Assembly (NCBI GenBank): GCA_905234075.1
Contig: CAJOGI010000002.1
Location: 62,001-126,000 of the forward strand
DNA length: 64,000 nucleotides
Direction: 5' to 3'
Source of the DNA: an uncultured Synergistales bacterium
GTDB taxonomy: Bacteria > Synergistota > Synergistia > Synergistales > Aminobacteriaceae
Shown: piece by piece, positions 25,300-34,323 of the stretch
How positions within the stretch are numbered: the stretch's first letter is position 1
How the letters are laid out: the number at the start of each line of letters is the position of its first letter
The notes under the pieces: generated by a model
What the model saw: the letters and a program-made list of their open reading frames with translations, nothing else
Database searches by the model: none
What the model was told of the DNA's origin: nothing
Made by a program: the position numbers and the translations under genes

Positions 25300-26769
25300 C
25301 TAAATCTTAAAAGGAATTTCAGGAAGCGTCAATTTTTCTTGAGGTTTATAAATTCCTGTTTCAGTCAAATTCTCGTTAATCTTTCCTTCGAGATCTTGCA
25401 AGTCTCCGACGGCGTGAGCAGCAACGACAGCATTAAGAGCCAACGCTCCGCCGGTCTTTAACGTAACTGTCTCGGCTTGAATCATGTCGGCTTTAATTTG
25501 ATTCCATAACGGGTCTTTGCTTCCGCCTTCGGTGATTATAACGCGGTCAACAGGAGTCCCGGCCTTGCGCGAGCGTTCAGCGATCTCTGAATATTCTCCT
25601 GCGATTGCCTCAAGAACTGCACGCCACAAAATAAATTGGTTAGTGTTTAAGGTCATGTTTATGAAACAGCCGTGAACATCGCGGAAACCTTCAGGGCCTC
25701 CCGTCAGCCATGCCAAAAACCTAACGCCTTCAGAGCCGTTCGGAAGTTTTGAAGCTCCGTCGCTGAGATATTTATAATAGCTGTCGTCGCCCGGCCTGTT
25801 GCAGACATTATCTCTAAACCAACGAAGCGCAAGTCCGCCCGTCCTTACAAAGCCCCAATAAAAATAAGTGCCCGGCAAAGTTCCTGAATTAAAAATTAAT
25901 CCGTTCCCTTTTTTGCTCAGGCCCGGAATAATTCCGCCCGTCGATATGCAGAACATTGAACAGGTCCCGGCAACGTCAACGGCATGGCCCGGCTCATAAA
26001 CTCCGCAGGCTAGAAGAGACTGCATTGTATCTCCTGCCCCTGCGCAGATTTTTATCCCTTCCGGAAGCCCCGTAAGCTCCGCACATTCTTTTGAGAGAGT
26101 GCCTATGATGTCATAAGGCTTTTTAATTTCGGGCATTAAATTTTTATCAATTCCTAAAATTTTTAACTGCTCGTCCGACCATTCTTTTTTAATGACGTTG
26201 TAGCCAAGCCCCCAGCCAGACATCGCGCCCCAGTCTATGAAAGCTGCATCGGCCTTTAATCCTGCAAGCCTCATCAAAATATACGGGGCATTATGAACAA
26301 ATTTTTTAACGTCTTTAATATTCGGCGAATTTTTTATCAGCCATCGGGCGTGCATTGCAGGGAACAAGCAAAGCGGTTCAGGGTTGCCCGTCTCCTCTGC
26401 CCATATGTCGAGATTTAATTTTGCGAGTTCGTCAGCGTCCTCCTGCGTTCTTGAGTCAAGATAATTTATATAGGGCGTTATCGCTATGCCTTCCTCATTA
26501 ATTCCGGCAATGCCGCAGATAATTCCATCGCCCATTATTGCGCGTATTGAATTAACGTCTAAATTTTTTTCGCGCATTATTTCAACACAGCGTTTCGCGC
26601 CCTTTAGTACAAGCTCGAAATATTCATGGACGTTCATTTGCACCCAGCCGCTTTGAGGATAATATAAAGTCGTGGGATTTACTGCGACTGCCGCCTGATT
26701 TCCTTTTTCATCATAAACTGCAACCTTAACGCTCTGCGTCCCTGCGTCAAAGCAAAGATAATAACTCAT
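25300..26769 (-). CDS. FGGY family carbohydrate kinase (xylulokinase-like)
   Basis: 489 residues with two actin-like ATPase domains. N-terminal FDAGTQSVKVAVYDEKG is the first phosphate-binding loop; a second glycine-rich motif, CAGAGDTMQSLLACGV, begins the C-terminal domain, with GTCSMFCISTGG and IITEGGSKDPLWNQIKADM as the FGGY signature region. Xylulokinase-type is the best guess; L-ribulokinase or a similar sugar kinase cannot be ruled out. It heads the operon leading into hisC. GGAGGTG stands upstream of the ATG. Confidence 0.88.
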   Translation of the reverse strand: MSYYLCFDAGTQSVKVAVYDEKGNQAAVAVNPTTLYYPQSGWVQMNVHEYFELVLKGAKRCVEIMREKNLDVNSIRAIMGDGIICGIAGINEEGIAITPYINYLDSRTQEDADELAKLNLDIWAEETGNPEPLCLFPAMHARWLIKNSPNIKDVKKFVHNAPYILMRLAGLKADAAFIDWGAMSGWGLGYNVIKKEWSDEQLKILGIDKNLMPEIKKPYDIIGTLSKECAELTGLPEGIKICAGAGDTMQSLLACGVYEPGHAVDVAGTCSMFCISTGGIIPGLSKKGNGLIFNSGTLPGTYFYWGFVRTGGLALRWFRDNVCNRPGDDSYYKYLSDGASKLPNGSEGVRFLAWLTGGPEGFRDVHGCFINMTLNTNQFILWRAVLEAIAGEYSEIAERSRKAGTPVDRVIITEGGSKDPLWNQIKADMIQAETVTLKTGGALALNAVVAAHAVGDLQDLEGKINENLTETGIYKPQEKLTLPEIPFKI

Positions 26770-26794
26770 TTAGAAAAAACACCTCCAAAATAAA

Positions 26795-26800
26795 ATTATA
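26795..26800 (-). promoter_or_regulatory. -10 element before the sugar kinase-his-rsmG operon
   Basis: Minus strand TATAAT about 25 bases before the ATG, just after a terminator hairpin. No clear -35; the TSS-to-ATG distance would be short. Confidence 0.4.
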
Positions 26801-26809
26801 TAATAAAAA

Positions 26810-26834
26810 CTCCCTTTAATAAGGGAGCTTTTTT
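26810..26834 (-). terminator. Rho-independent terminator after the surface-protein gene
   Basis: CTCCCTT, loop, AAGGGAG (26810-26816 with 26821-26827), followed on the minus strand by a T run. On the plus strand it is also followed by six T, so it could work both ways. Confidence 0.85.
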
Positions 26835-26866
26835 AGTACGTGTATGAATTTATGAAAGGAGTTTTG

Positions 26867-27946
26867 CTATCGTCTGCGTTTAATCAGAATTGCAAGGCCA
26901 AGCAGAATGCTCGAAGCAAAAAAACTACTACAGCCTCCGCCGCTTCCTCCTAAAGAAGCATTTGAATTTGCCGCCGCAGTTGTTATTAAAGGGGTATATT
27001 CAATGTCAGCCGACATATAAGCAGCCGCGTTAATATTGCCAGTTGCTGGTACTGTTTCAAGAATATTTCCGTCATCATCAACAAACACGCCTGCGCTGTT
27101 ACCGTTATTATCAGCAGCCGCGAGAACTTCATCGACGCTTGAGCCGTTAATAAGACTTGTAACAATCATGCGGATAAAAAATTTCATGCCCGTGAATGAT
27201 GAGAGAGCATTTCTATTAACTTTGAATAAATAAATTCCTGCTTTATCGACGCTCATCGGTTCAAGAGTTATCGGGTTATTTTCGTCAGTTCCGATAAATT
27301 TAGATAACTGGGAAGCTGTGTAACTCTTCGCCGTGCCTTTGTTGACGTTTGTTAAAATTGTGTCCGCAGCTCCACTGGGAAATGAAAAATTAGAAAAAAG
27401 TTCTTTCAGTGCATTTTCAAGAGCCGTAACAATTTTTGTCTTAGCTTCCGATTTGTTTACATTCTCCGTAACCGTTGCGCTCGGCGTTTCGGAAGTGCCG
27501 CTCTTGGGTTCTGTCAGAGCCTCCGTGCGTGTTCCGCTGCCGTTGTCCTCGTTATTGTTGTTATTGGCAGTTGTTGAGGCCGTCGCTAAATACCACGTTG
27601 CTTTAATGTGTCCGTCGGCAGTCCCGTCATTTATCAGCATTTCGCCTTCAGGTGAAAGGTCATAAACTTTTTCAGTTTCCGTAGAGCTGTCCGCAAGCAT
27701 AGCCCCGTAAGTCAGGCAAAGCGTTGCATCGTCAACAAAAAATGCTCCTGCGCTGGCTTTGTCCGTTAAATCGCGTTCGGGACTGTTGGATTTAACGCTA
27801 ATTCCAAGTTCTTTGAAGCCGTCAGCGTCAATTTTGTAATAAGTTATTCCGCCCTCTTCGACGCTCTCAAAAGTTTTCACTGTCGAAGCGATTTTATCAT
27901 AAAGATCCTGACTGCCTAAAGTTACGGCTGTAATCGGTGCAGTCAT
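26867..27946 (-). CDS. C-terminal part of a surface protein with Synerg-CTERM-like sorting signal
   Basis: This is the downstream part of the gene that begins at 30394. The frame is open from the in-frame TGA at 28034-28036 to the end, so the coding fragment really runs 26867-28033; the ATG at 27946 is only the first Met. The sequence contains an Asn/Thr-rich linker (TTANNNNNEDNGSGT), helical segments and a C terminus with GGSGGGCSSFF, a hydrophobic helix (SILLGLAILI) and KRRR. Glycines and a Cys before a helix and terminal arginines are the layout of the Synerg-CTERM protein-sorting signal of Synergistetes. Without its own signal peptide this part could not be exported alone. Confidence 0.75.
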   Translation of the reverse strand: MTAPITAVTLGSQDLYDKIASTVKTFESVEEGGITYYKIDADGFKELGISVKSNSPERDLTDKASAGAFFVDDATLCLTYGAMLADSSTETEKVYDLSPEGEMLINDGTADGHIKATWYLATASTTANNNNNEDNGSGTRTEALTEPKSGTSETPSATVTENVNKSEAKTKIVTALENALKELFSNFSFPSGAADTILTNVNKGTAKSYTASQLSKFIGTDENNPITLEPMSVDKAGIYLFKVNRNALSSFTGMKFFIRMIVTSLINGSSVDEVLAAADNNGNSAGVFVDDDGNILETVPATGNINAAAYMSADIEYTPLITTAAANSNASLGGSGGGCSSFFASSILLGLAILIKRRR

Positions 27947-28033
27947 GCTGAAGCCGAGAACGGCCGTTTTTCCTGAAGGTACATTGCTTAACGGAATATC
28001 AAAAGTGAAGCCTGAGTTTTGAATTTCGTTTGT

Positions 28034-28036
28034 TCA
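28034..28036 (-). other. In-frame TGA interrupting the surface-protein gene
   Basis: Upstream codons end ...AFYTS and the downstream codons continue TNEIQNSGFTFDIPLSNVPS in the same frame with no further stop. Only this TGA divides one reading frame of 1,176 codons. Confidence 0.9.
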
Positions 28037-30394
28037 GCTTGTGTAAAAAGCTGAAGTGCTTTCATTGACGTTTGCATAATCTGTCGCGTTTACCCAGTTA
28101 TTTTCTTCAAGTGCTTTATCAGTTCTTGATAGCGCGCCTTTCGGAGTAATCATAAATTGAAGTCCGCGATATGTTGAAAAATCAAAACCAGCCGCGTTTT
28201 TATCGCTCGAAATTACTTTATCAGCCGCGTCAGTAGTGTAAAGAGTAAAAGTTGTCTTAATGTCCACGTAACCGCTTTCCGTTGCGAAAACTACGGTGTA
28301 ATCTCCCGGCGTTGTCGGTGTCTTGAGAGTTAAAACATTTCCCGAATAATCACAGCTTGTTGTTATAACTGTTCTTGTGCGTCCGCTTCCGATATAAACT
28401 GAAGAAAGTTTATTATAAGTAACGCCGCTGGGAAGATTATCAAAAGAAATATCAAACGATAAATCTTTTCCCGTCAATAAAAATCCGTCTTGAGGTTCTT
28501 TGACCGTTGCTGTTGCGTCCGTCCAATCTGCTAATTTAACGTCGCAGCTAATAACAACATCAGGAAGATTTTTCAGCATGTAAGTTATTTTTTTGATTGT
28601 CTTGCCTGAAATATCTTTCGTATATTCATAAGGCCTGTTATCAGCTCCATGACCTTCGACGTATTCGTCATTAACTGTCAAAGCTATGGCAAGTTCTGAA
28701 AAAGTATTGCTGTTGGGTCTCATGCCGTAAATCGTGCCGTCGCTCGTCTCGATAGTAGCTCCAAGAAGATTTCTAGCTGTCCCGTGTCCGCTGTCGGTCG
28801 CCAGAACTCCTAAATCAACGTCCGCGTTTCTAATATTAAGAGTGTAGCTTCCCCATGTGCTTGAAGCTCCGCCCGTAACAGTTACGGTTGCGTCATTGAC
28901 TTCAGTAGTCTCTGTAACCATTTTTCCGAATGAGCCGTCCGCATTAACGGGTTTATATTCAGTGAAAGCTGTCTCGGAAGCATTAATGAAAGTATAGCGC
29001 GATTTATTGCTCAAATCCGCATAAACATCAGGGCTTATACGAACCTGAACATCTTTAACGCCGTAATACATAGTATAATTTTTATTATCTGCCGAAGTTA
29101 TTACATCAGCAGAAGCTAACGGAAAACTGCGATAATTATACGTAGTGGCTGATGAGTAAGCATCAAGCCCTAAGTCTTCGAGAGTTGTCGCAGTTTTTCC
29201 AATTTCGCCCGCGTAAAATTCCGCCCACGTCATATCCGTTGTCGCGTAGTAAGCGTCTTTAACGTAAAAAGAAGCCCTGATATTAGGAGCTTTTGTCGTA
29301 TCGCTTGACTTAAATGTTACTCTGTAAAATCCTGTTCCAGCATTTTTGAGCGTTACAATATTGTTGCTGTAGCTGTAATCAGTATCAGCAGACAAAGTTA
29401 CGGCTCCTCTTCCGCCTCCGCGCTGAACGGAAGCTATAGTGTAGGTAACTCCGCCCGGAACATTATCAAAAGAAATTGTTACTTTTAAGTCTCCGCCCGC
29501 TGCAACTAAACCGCCTTCAGGATTTACTGCTCGTGCTGTCGGGACAGCTTCAACTTTAAGATTAAGGCCGCTGATTACAACGTCAGGAGAATTTTTCAGC
29601 ATGTATTTTATTTCAGTGATTGTCTTTCCTACAATGCTTGCCGTGTAGTCATAATCGCGTGTAATGCCCGTTCCATGAATTTCCATGTAAGCGTCATCAA
29701 CTGTAATAGCTATATCTTTGGAACTTGACCATAAATTGCTGTCATGTCTCAAGCCATATACCGTTCCGTCGCTTGTCTTAATAGTTCCGCCGAGAAAATA
29801 TCTGGCTATTGAGTCAGGCGTTTGACTGCCGTTACGGCCTGTTACCATTGTTTGACCTGTTCCAATGTCAATCGGTACGCCGGAAATTTCTAGCATATAG
29901 CTGCCCCACGTGCTGTCCGCTCCGCTTTTAAGCGTTACCTTTGCTTCTGTCGTGTAAGTTTTTGTTGAAGGGTCAACCATTGCGCCGAATGTGTCAAGCG
30001 AAGTAACTTCTTTGTACTCTGTGAAAGTTTCATCAACGAAAGTAAAACGCGACAATCCTGTATCTGAACGCCCGACCCTGATTTTTTCAAGAGCGTTATA
30101 AACTTCATCGGTCATTTTAACCTGAACAGCTTTAACTCCCGTTATGGTACTGCCTGCGTCGTTTGAAGTACTCAAAAGCAATGGGAAGCGCGAAATCGCA
30201 TGGCTTGTCGCTGACGTTATTGCGTCGAGGCCAAGTCTTTCAAGCTCGCTTGAAGTTTGCCCTGTCTCACCCGCATAAAATTCCGCCCACGTCATATCTG
30301 TTGTTGCGTAATGGTCTGCTGCGCAGCTGATACTCGATAATGAGAGAATAAAAATAAAAATTACTGTAAAGAAAAACTTTTTACTTTTACCCAT
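28034..30394 (-). CDS. Secreted protein with two tandem Tp47-like modules (5' part of an interrupted gene)
   Basis: 786 residues with a signal peptide (FFFTVIFIFILSLSSISCAA) and AAGGAGATG before the ATG. It holds two homologous modules of about 350 residues, at about 29-380 and 382-715. Each opens YATTDMTWAEFYAGE and contains WGSYxLxI, YFLGGTIKTSDGTVYGLR-type and TGFYRVTF-type blocks. The opening motif and the later GxYRVTF strand recall the Treponema Tp47 penicillin-binding lipoprotein (YATLSYADYWAGELG, GYYRLTL), so Tp47-type domains are my call, from memory and at modest certainty. The frame is stopped by TGA at 28034 while the C-terminal anchoring part continues beyond it; unless read through, the product would be secreted but not anchored. 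A sequencing error is possible. Confidence 0.75.
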   Translation of the reverse strand: MGKSKKFFFTVIFIFILSLSSISCAADHYATTDMTWAEFYAGETGQTSSELERLGLDAITSATSHAISRFPLLLSTSNDAGSTITGVKAVQVKMTDEVYNALEKIRVGRSDTGLSRFTFVDETFTEYKEVTSLDTFGAMVDPSTKTYTTEAKVTLKSGADSTWGSYMLEISGVPIDIGTGQTMVTGRNGSQTPDSIARYFLGGTIKTSDGTVYGLRHDSNLWSSSKDIAITVDDAYMEIHGTGITRDYDYTASIVGKTITEIKYMLKNSPDVVISGLNLKVEAVPTARAVNPEGGLVAAGGDLKVTISFDNVPGGVTYTIASVQRGGGRGAVTLSADTDYSYSNNIVTLKNAGTGFYRVTFKSSDTTKAPNIRASFYVKDAYYATTDMTWAEFYAGEIGKTATTLEDLGLDAYSSATTYNYRSFPLASADVITSADNKNYTMYYGVKDVQVRISPDVYADLSNKSRYTFINASETAFTEYKPVNADGSFGKMVTETTEVNDATVTVTGGASSTWGSYTLNIRNADVDLGVLATDSGHGTARNLLGATIETSDGTIYGMRPNSNTFSELAIALTVNDEYVEGHGADNRPYEYTKDISGKTIKKITYMLKNLPDVVISCDVKLADWTDATATVKEPQDGFLLTGKDLSFDISFDNLPSGVTYNKLSSVYIGSGRTRTVITTSCDYSGNVLTLKTPTTPGDYTVVFATESGYVDIKTTFTLYTTDAADKVISSDKNAAGFDFSTYRGLQFMITPKGALSRTDKALEENNWVNATDYANVNESTSAFYTS

Positions 30395-30430
30395 ATAAAA
30401 TTACATCTCCTTATAAAAATTTGTTAGAGA

Positions 30431-30459
30431 ATTAAAACATAAAAAGTTTGTGGGGTCAA
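30431..30459 (-). promoter_or_regulatory. Promoter of the surface-protein gene
   Basis: Minus strand TTGACC (30459-30454), a 17-base spacer, TTTAAT (30436-30431), about 37 bases before the ATG. Confidence 0.6.
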
Positions 30460-30487
30460 ATAAAATTTTCTTGATAATTTTTATTTT

Positions 30488-32200
30488 TTAATGTGAAAGT
30501 AAATGAGCGAGCATTTGTCCGACTAGGGGAGCCGCAACGCTGCTTCCGTGCTTACCTGCCTCGACGACCGCGACGGCCACATATTTAGGGTCGTCAACGG
30601 GAGCGTAGCCTGCAAATAAAGCGTGGTCATCGCCGTGAGAATTTTGAGCCGTCCCCGTCTTTCCTGCAACGCGGACACCGAAACGCCCTGCCCTTGAGCC
30701 AGTTCCGCGACTGACAACGTAATCAAGACCCTTTTGAACGATAGCTAATTTTTCTTTATCTATTCCTATGTCTTCGGGAAGTTTATAGCCTTTTTGATTT
30801 AAGTGGGGCGTTACCATTTTTCCGCCGTTAGCTATGCAGGCATATACACGCGCAATTTGTAACGGTGTCATCAGCACATAGCCCTGACCGATTGAATAAT
30901 TAACCGTGTCGCCGTTCAGCCAGGAAGTTTTGAATCGCCGCATTTTCCATTCAGGCCCGGCTATATTTCCTCCGCTTTCTCCGGGAATGTCAATTCCTGT
31001 CGGCTCTCCTAAATGAAATTTTCTTCCCCATTTTATTAACCTGTCAATCCCTGCACGCAGGCCGACCTGATAAAAATAAACGTCGCAGGAATGCTGCAAG
31101 GCTCCGAGTACATTCAAGCCGCCGTGCCCGGAATGTTTCCAGCATTTGAAAAGATGCGCGCCCATTCGCAAGCCTCCGCGACATGAAATTACTGTTGAGG
31201 CTGTTATGATATTTTCTTCAAGAGCCGCAATCGACATAAAAGCCTTAAAAGTACTCGCAGGCGGATAAACTCCGGCTATTGCACGGTCAAGCATGGGACG
31301 GTCAGGATTATTTATAATTGCGTTCCATTCGCGGCCGGACACTCCCCAAGTTAAAGGGTTATTATCGTAAACGGGACTTGATGCCATTGCAAGCACCGCG
31401 CCCGTCTTTACGTCAAGAGCAACAATCGCGCCATTCTGTCCTCTTAAAAGTTCGACAGCTAATTTCTGCGCACCCATGTCCAACGTTAAATAAATATCTT
31501 CGCCCTTAACCGCCGGAGATTCGTCAATCGTCCTGACTTTTCGTCCGCGTGCGTCAACTTCAAGAGACTCTTGGCCCGGCTGCCCCCTTAAAATTTCTTC
31601 GTATGAACGTTCTATTCCCGACTTGCCGATTAAATCCCCAGCCATGTAGCCGTCTTCTGTCCGTGCTTCTAATTCTTTCTCTGAAATTTCGCTGACGTAG
31701 CCCAAAATATTTGCGGCCATACTTCCAGCCGGATACGTTCTGCGCCACACGCTTAACGGGAATAATTCGTGAGGAAATTCGTAATCGGCAACTAACTCCG
31801 CCATCTGCGGCATGGTCAGGTTAGGAACGATCTTCATTACGCGGTAGGGGGCAATTCTCTGTTGTTTTATGGTCTTTTCTAAATCCGGGACTGTTATCGG
31901 TATTCCGTGCCGTCTTAATATTTTGCTGAGGCGTTCAAGTTTTTCAGGAGTGTTCAAGTCTAAAGGATAGCCCATAATATTGAATGTAGTGTCATTGATT
32001 GCCAGCGGCAGTCCGTTGCGGTCAAAAATTTCTCCGCGAGGCGCAGGCGTTCTTATCATTCTGAGCCTGTTGTTGTGAGCGAGACGGATATATTTGTCGC
32101 CCTGTGCCACCTGACATAAATATAAGCCCCCTATGAGAATTAATATTGAGAGCGTCATTAAATATAAAAAAAATTTTAATCTTTCGTCTATGACTTCCAT
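30488..32200 (-). CDS. mrdA: Penicillin-binding protein 2 (peptidoglycan transpeptidase, MrdA type)
   Basis: Elongation-phase transpeptidase. An N-terminal membrane helix (about 11-31) is followed by the dimerisation domain with RGEIFDRNGLPLA at about 55-67, then the catalytic domain: STFK (Ser316, Lys319), SCD at 371-373 (the SxN-equivalent; PBP2 proteins commonly have SxD) and KTGTAQN from Lys514. Length is 570, within the PBP2 range. No RodA, MreB or other rod-shape gene is adjacent. The promoter lies almost on the start codon (see 32209-32217), so the mRNA may be nearly leaderless. Confidence 0.93.
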   Translation of the reverse strand: MEVIDERLKFFLYLMTLSILILIGGLYLCQVAQGDKYIRLAHNNRLRMIRTPAPRGEIFDRNGLPLAINDTTFNIMGYPLDLNTPEKLERLSKILRRHGIPITVPDLEKTIKQQRIAPYRVMKIVPNLTMPQMAELVADYEFPHELFPLSVWRRTYPAGSMAANILGYVSEISEKELEARTEDGYMAGDLIGKSGIERSYEEILRGQPGQESLEVDARGRKVRTIDESPAVKGEDIYLTLDMGAQKLAVELLRGQNGAIVALDVKTGAVLAMASSPVYDNNPLTWGVSGREWNAIINNPDRPMLDRAIAGVYPPASTFKAFMSIAALEENIITASTVISCRGGLRMGAHLFKCWKHSGHGGLNVLGALQHSCDVYFYQVGLRAGIDRLIKWGRKFHLGEPTGIDIPGESGGNIAGPEWKMRRFKTSWLNGDTVNYSIGQGYVLMTPLQIARVYACIANGGKMVTPHLNQKGYKLPEDIGIDKEKLAIVQKGLDYVVSRGTGSRAGRFGVRVAGKTGTAQNSHGDDHALFAGYAPVDDPKYVAVAVVEAGKHGSSVAAPLVGQMLAHLLSH

Positions 32201-32208
32201 AAAAAGGC

Positions 32209-32217
32209 ATTATAGCA
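32209..32217 (-). promoter_or_regulatory. Extended -10 promoter at the mrdA start
   Basis: Minus strand TGCTATAAT. The -10 ends only 8 bases before the ATG at 32200, so transcription would begin within a few bases of the start codon. Confidence 0.6.
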
Positions 32218-32224
32218 TTTTGAG

Positions 32225-32257
32225 CAGGTAGGAGTTAGGAGTTAGGAGGTAGGAAGT
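32225..32257. repeat. Heptamer array upstream of mrdA
   Basis: GGTAGGAGTTAGGAGTTAGG continues as GAGGTAGGAAG; four to five 7-bp units in the intergenic region. Confidence 0.8.
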
Positions 32258-32312
32258 TTTTCACGCGGTCCCGGAAAATTTTGAAGAGGCAGAAATTTTT
32301 TTGACACGCCCG

Positions 32313-32402
32313 AAAAATCTTGCGACTCTATTTTTTTAATTTGCTCTGTGAAATTTTGTGAAAGCTAAAAAATTTTGAAGTCTTTGTAGTCCCCATTGTA
32401 GT
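32313..32402 (+). repeat. 90-bp AT-rich intergenic repeat, copy B (diverged)
   Basis: Shows GACTCTATTTTTTTAAT, then GCTCTGTG and GCTAAAAAATTTTG, then TTTGTAGTCCCCATTGTAGT, in the same order and spacing as GATTCTATT, GGCTCT, CGCTTAAAAAAAT and TTTGTAGG...AATGTAGT of copy A. By-eye alignment only. Confidence 0.55.
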
Positions 32403-32511
32403 CCCCAAAAATAATTTTCTCATGAAAATTTTTTGACTTTAATTTTTTATGAATAGAATGAAAATATTCTAGCACAAAATTTTTTTATTTTCTCATTCTT
32501 AAATCATAAAA

Positions 32512-32520
32512 TGCTATAAT
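32512..32520 (+). promoter_or_regulatory. Extended -10 promoter of the nucleoside kinase gene
   Basis: TGCTATAAT 37 bases before the ATG. AAGGAG is at 32544-32549. Confidence 0.65.
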
Positions 32521-32557
32521 CTCAAATAAATTTTATTTTTTATAAGGAGCTAAATTA

Positions 32558-34237
32558 ATGGCATTTACAGTCTGCGTATTAACGCCGGCAGCTAAAAGAG
32601 ATACTTACGTCGCAAGCTACATAGCAGGAGAAACTCCCGTAACGGGCCACGATGTTATGAGCGAAATGATAACGAAGCACGACATGCCTCAGCGGAGAGT
32701 TATAGCATGGTTCGTGAATAATTATACCCGTCCGCTTGACTGGATCGTTGACGAGGACGCAACAGTCGAATTTATACCGACAACTTCTCCGACGGGACAA
32801 AGAATTTATAAAAGGTCTTTAGGTTTTATTTTAACGATAGCGTGTGCGCGTGTACTTGGCAAGAAAGCAATCTTGCGCCACTCGATCGCCGAGAGCAATT
32901 ACTGGGAATTTGAGGACAGAGCAGTAACTCAAACCGACATAGATAAAATAAAACTCGAAATGAATGAAATAATCCGGCGCGATTCGCCCATAGTCCGGGA
33001 AATTTTAACGATAGACAAGGCTCGGAGAGTTTTTCAGCGTCAGGGCGAGCCCGAAATAGCAGAGCTTTTTGTCCGCGCTAATCTTGACCCCGTTGAAGTC
33101 TACCGCTGCGGAGAACGCTACGGATATTTTTGCGGCGGGCCTCTGGCTTCATCGACAGGAATTTTGAGAATGTTCGACATAATTTTATACGAGCAGGGAA
33201 TGTTATTAAGATTTCCTAATCCTGACGCACCCGAAGAAATTCCTGAATTAAAACTTGAGCCTTCAATGGGAAAAATATTTTTTGACTATGCCCACTGGCT
33301 TCAAGTTCTTGACTTAAATTACTTAAATAAACTTCATCACAGAGTTACTGAAGGAAGAATACAGGAGCTTATATTAATTGCCGAAGCTTTTCACTCGCAG
33401 AGACTTGGAAATATTGCCGAAGACATAGCCTCGCGGTCTGTTAATTTCGTAACGATTGCAGGGCCTTCGGGGTCGGGCAAGACAACTTTTTCAGAAAGAT
33501 TAAAAGTTCAGTTAATGGTCTGCGGAAAAACGCCGGTAACTTTGCCGCTTGATAATTATTTCAAAGAACGCGAGGACTCTCCGAGAGACGAAACCGGCGA
33601 ATACGATTACGAACGCCTTGACGCGCTCGACTTGGATCTGCTCGAAGATAATTTAGTCAGAATGTTGGCCGGCGAAGAAGTTATCACTCCCGTTTATAAT
33701 TTCATAAAGGGCATGAAAGAACCGGGCAAAGTCATAAAATTAAAGCCCTCCGACGTTCTCATAATGGAGGGTATTCACGGACTTAATGACAGGATTTTAG
33801 CAATGCTCCCGGAAGACAAACGCTACGGAATTTTTGTTTCGCCCTTGACGGGAATTTGCATTGACCCTCACAACAGGACAAGCACCGGCGACAATAGATT
33901 ACTGCGCAGAATAATCCGCGATTACAGAACGAGAGGCAAGAGTGCGCAGGTAACTTTAGAAGTTTATCCGAAAGTCATAAGGGGCGCGAAAAAATATATT
34001 TTCCCCTACAGAAGCAGAGCCAACGCGATTTTTAATTCAGCACTGCCGTACGAACTCGGAGTCTTGAAACCTTACGTCGAGCCTTTATTACATACTGTCG
34101 ATGAAAATTCTTCGGTCTTCAGCGAGGCTTTGAGGCTGTTAAATATTCTGCGCTTCGTCCCGGCTTTGAACAATGACGGCATACCTAATAATTCAGTCAT
34201 TCGCGAGTTCATCGGCGGAAGCTGTCTTGACGTTTAG
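32558..34237 (+). CDS. Nucleoside (uridine-type) kinase with TGS/threonyl-tRNA synthetase-like N terminus
   Basis: 559 residues. The first part resembles the TGS and second-additional domain of threonyl-tRNA synthetase (VCVLTPAAKRDTYVASYIAG; SLGFILTIACARVLGKKAIL), a recurrent fusion in Clostridia and Synergistetes. The second half is a P-loop kinase of the uridine kinase/PRK family: FVTIAGPSGSGKTTFSERL from about residue 298, DNYFKEREDSPRDE, and DVLIMEGIHGLND as the Walker B region. The synthetase part is likely regulatory or vestigial, since no catalytic synthetase core is present. The gene stands alone on the plus strand with its own promoter. Confidence 0.88.
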   Translation: MAFTVCVLTPAAKRDTYVASYIAGETPVTGHDVMSEMITKHDMPQRRVIAWFVNNYTRPLDWIVDEDATVEFIPTTSPTGQRIYKRSLGFILTIACARVLGKKAILRHSIAESNYWEFEDRAVTQTDIDKIKLEMNEIIRRDSPIVREILTIDKARRVFQRQGEPEIAELFVRANLDPVEVYRCGERYGYFCGGPLASSTGILRMFDIILYEQGMLLRFPNPDAPEEIPELKLEPSMGKIFFDYAHWLQVLDLNYLNKLHHRVTEGRIQELILIAEAFHSQRLGNIAEDIASRSVNFVTIAGPSGSGKTTFSERLKVQLMVCGKTPVTLPLDNYFKEREDSPRDETGEYDYERLDALDLDLLEDNLVRMLAGEEVITPVYNFIKGMKEPGKVIKLKPSDVLIMEGIHGLNDRILAMLPEDKRYGIFVSPLTGICIDPHNRTSTGDNRLLRRIIRDYRTRGKSAQVTLEVYPKVIRGAKKYIFPYRSRANAIFNSALPYELGVLKPYVEPLLHTVDENSSVFSEALRLLNILRFVPALNNDGIPNNSVIREFIGGSCLDV

Positions 34238-34323
34238 GACTTAGGAATTTTACATTGACTTTCCATAATTCTAAACTAAAATAAACAGAACGAATTTTTT
34301 TCAGAAAGGTGAGATTCAATATT

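Larger units (their letters stand above)
32201..32557. other. Divergent intergenic region, 357 bp
   Basis: No gene of its own was found. It holds, in order: the mrdA promoter (32209-32217, minus), a heptamer array (32225-32257), a diverged copy of the 90-bp repeat (32313-32402) and the nucleoside kinase promoter (32512-32520, plus). Confidence 0.7.

Noticed and set aside
28034-28036. TGA read as tryptophan or selenocysteine
   Set aside because: TGA ends other genes such as hisZ, and no hairpin fitting a bacterial SECIS follows. Left open only as read-through.
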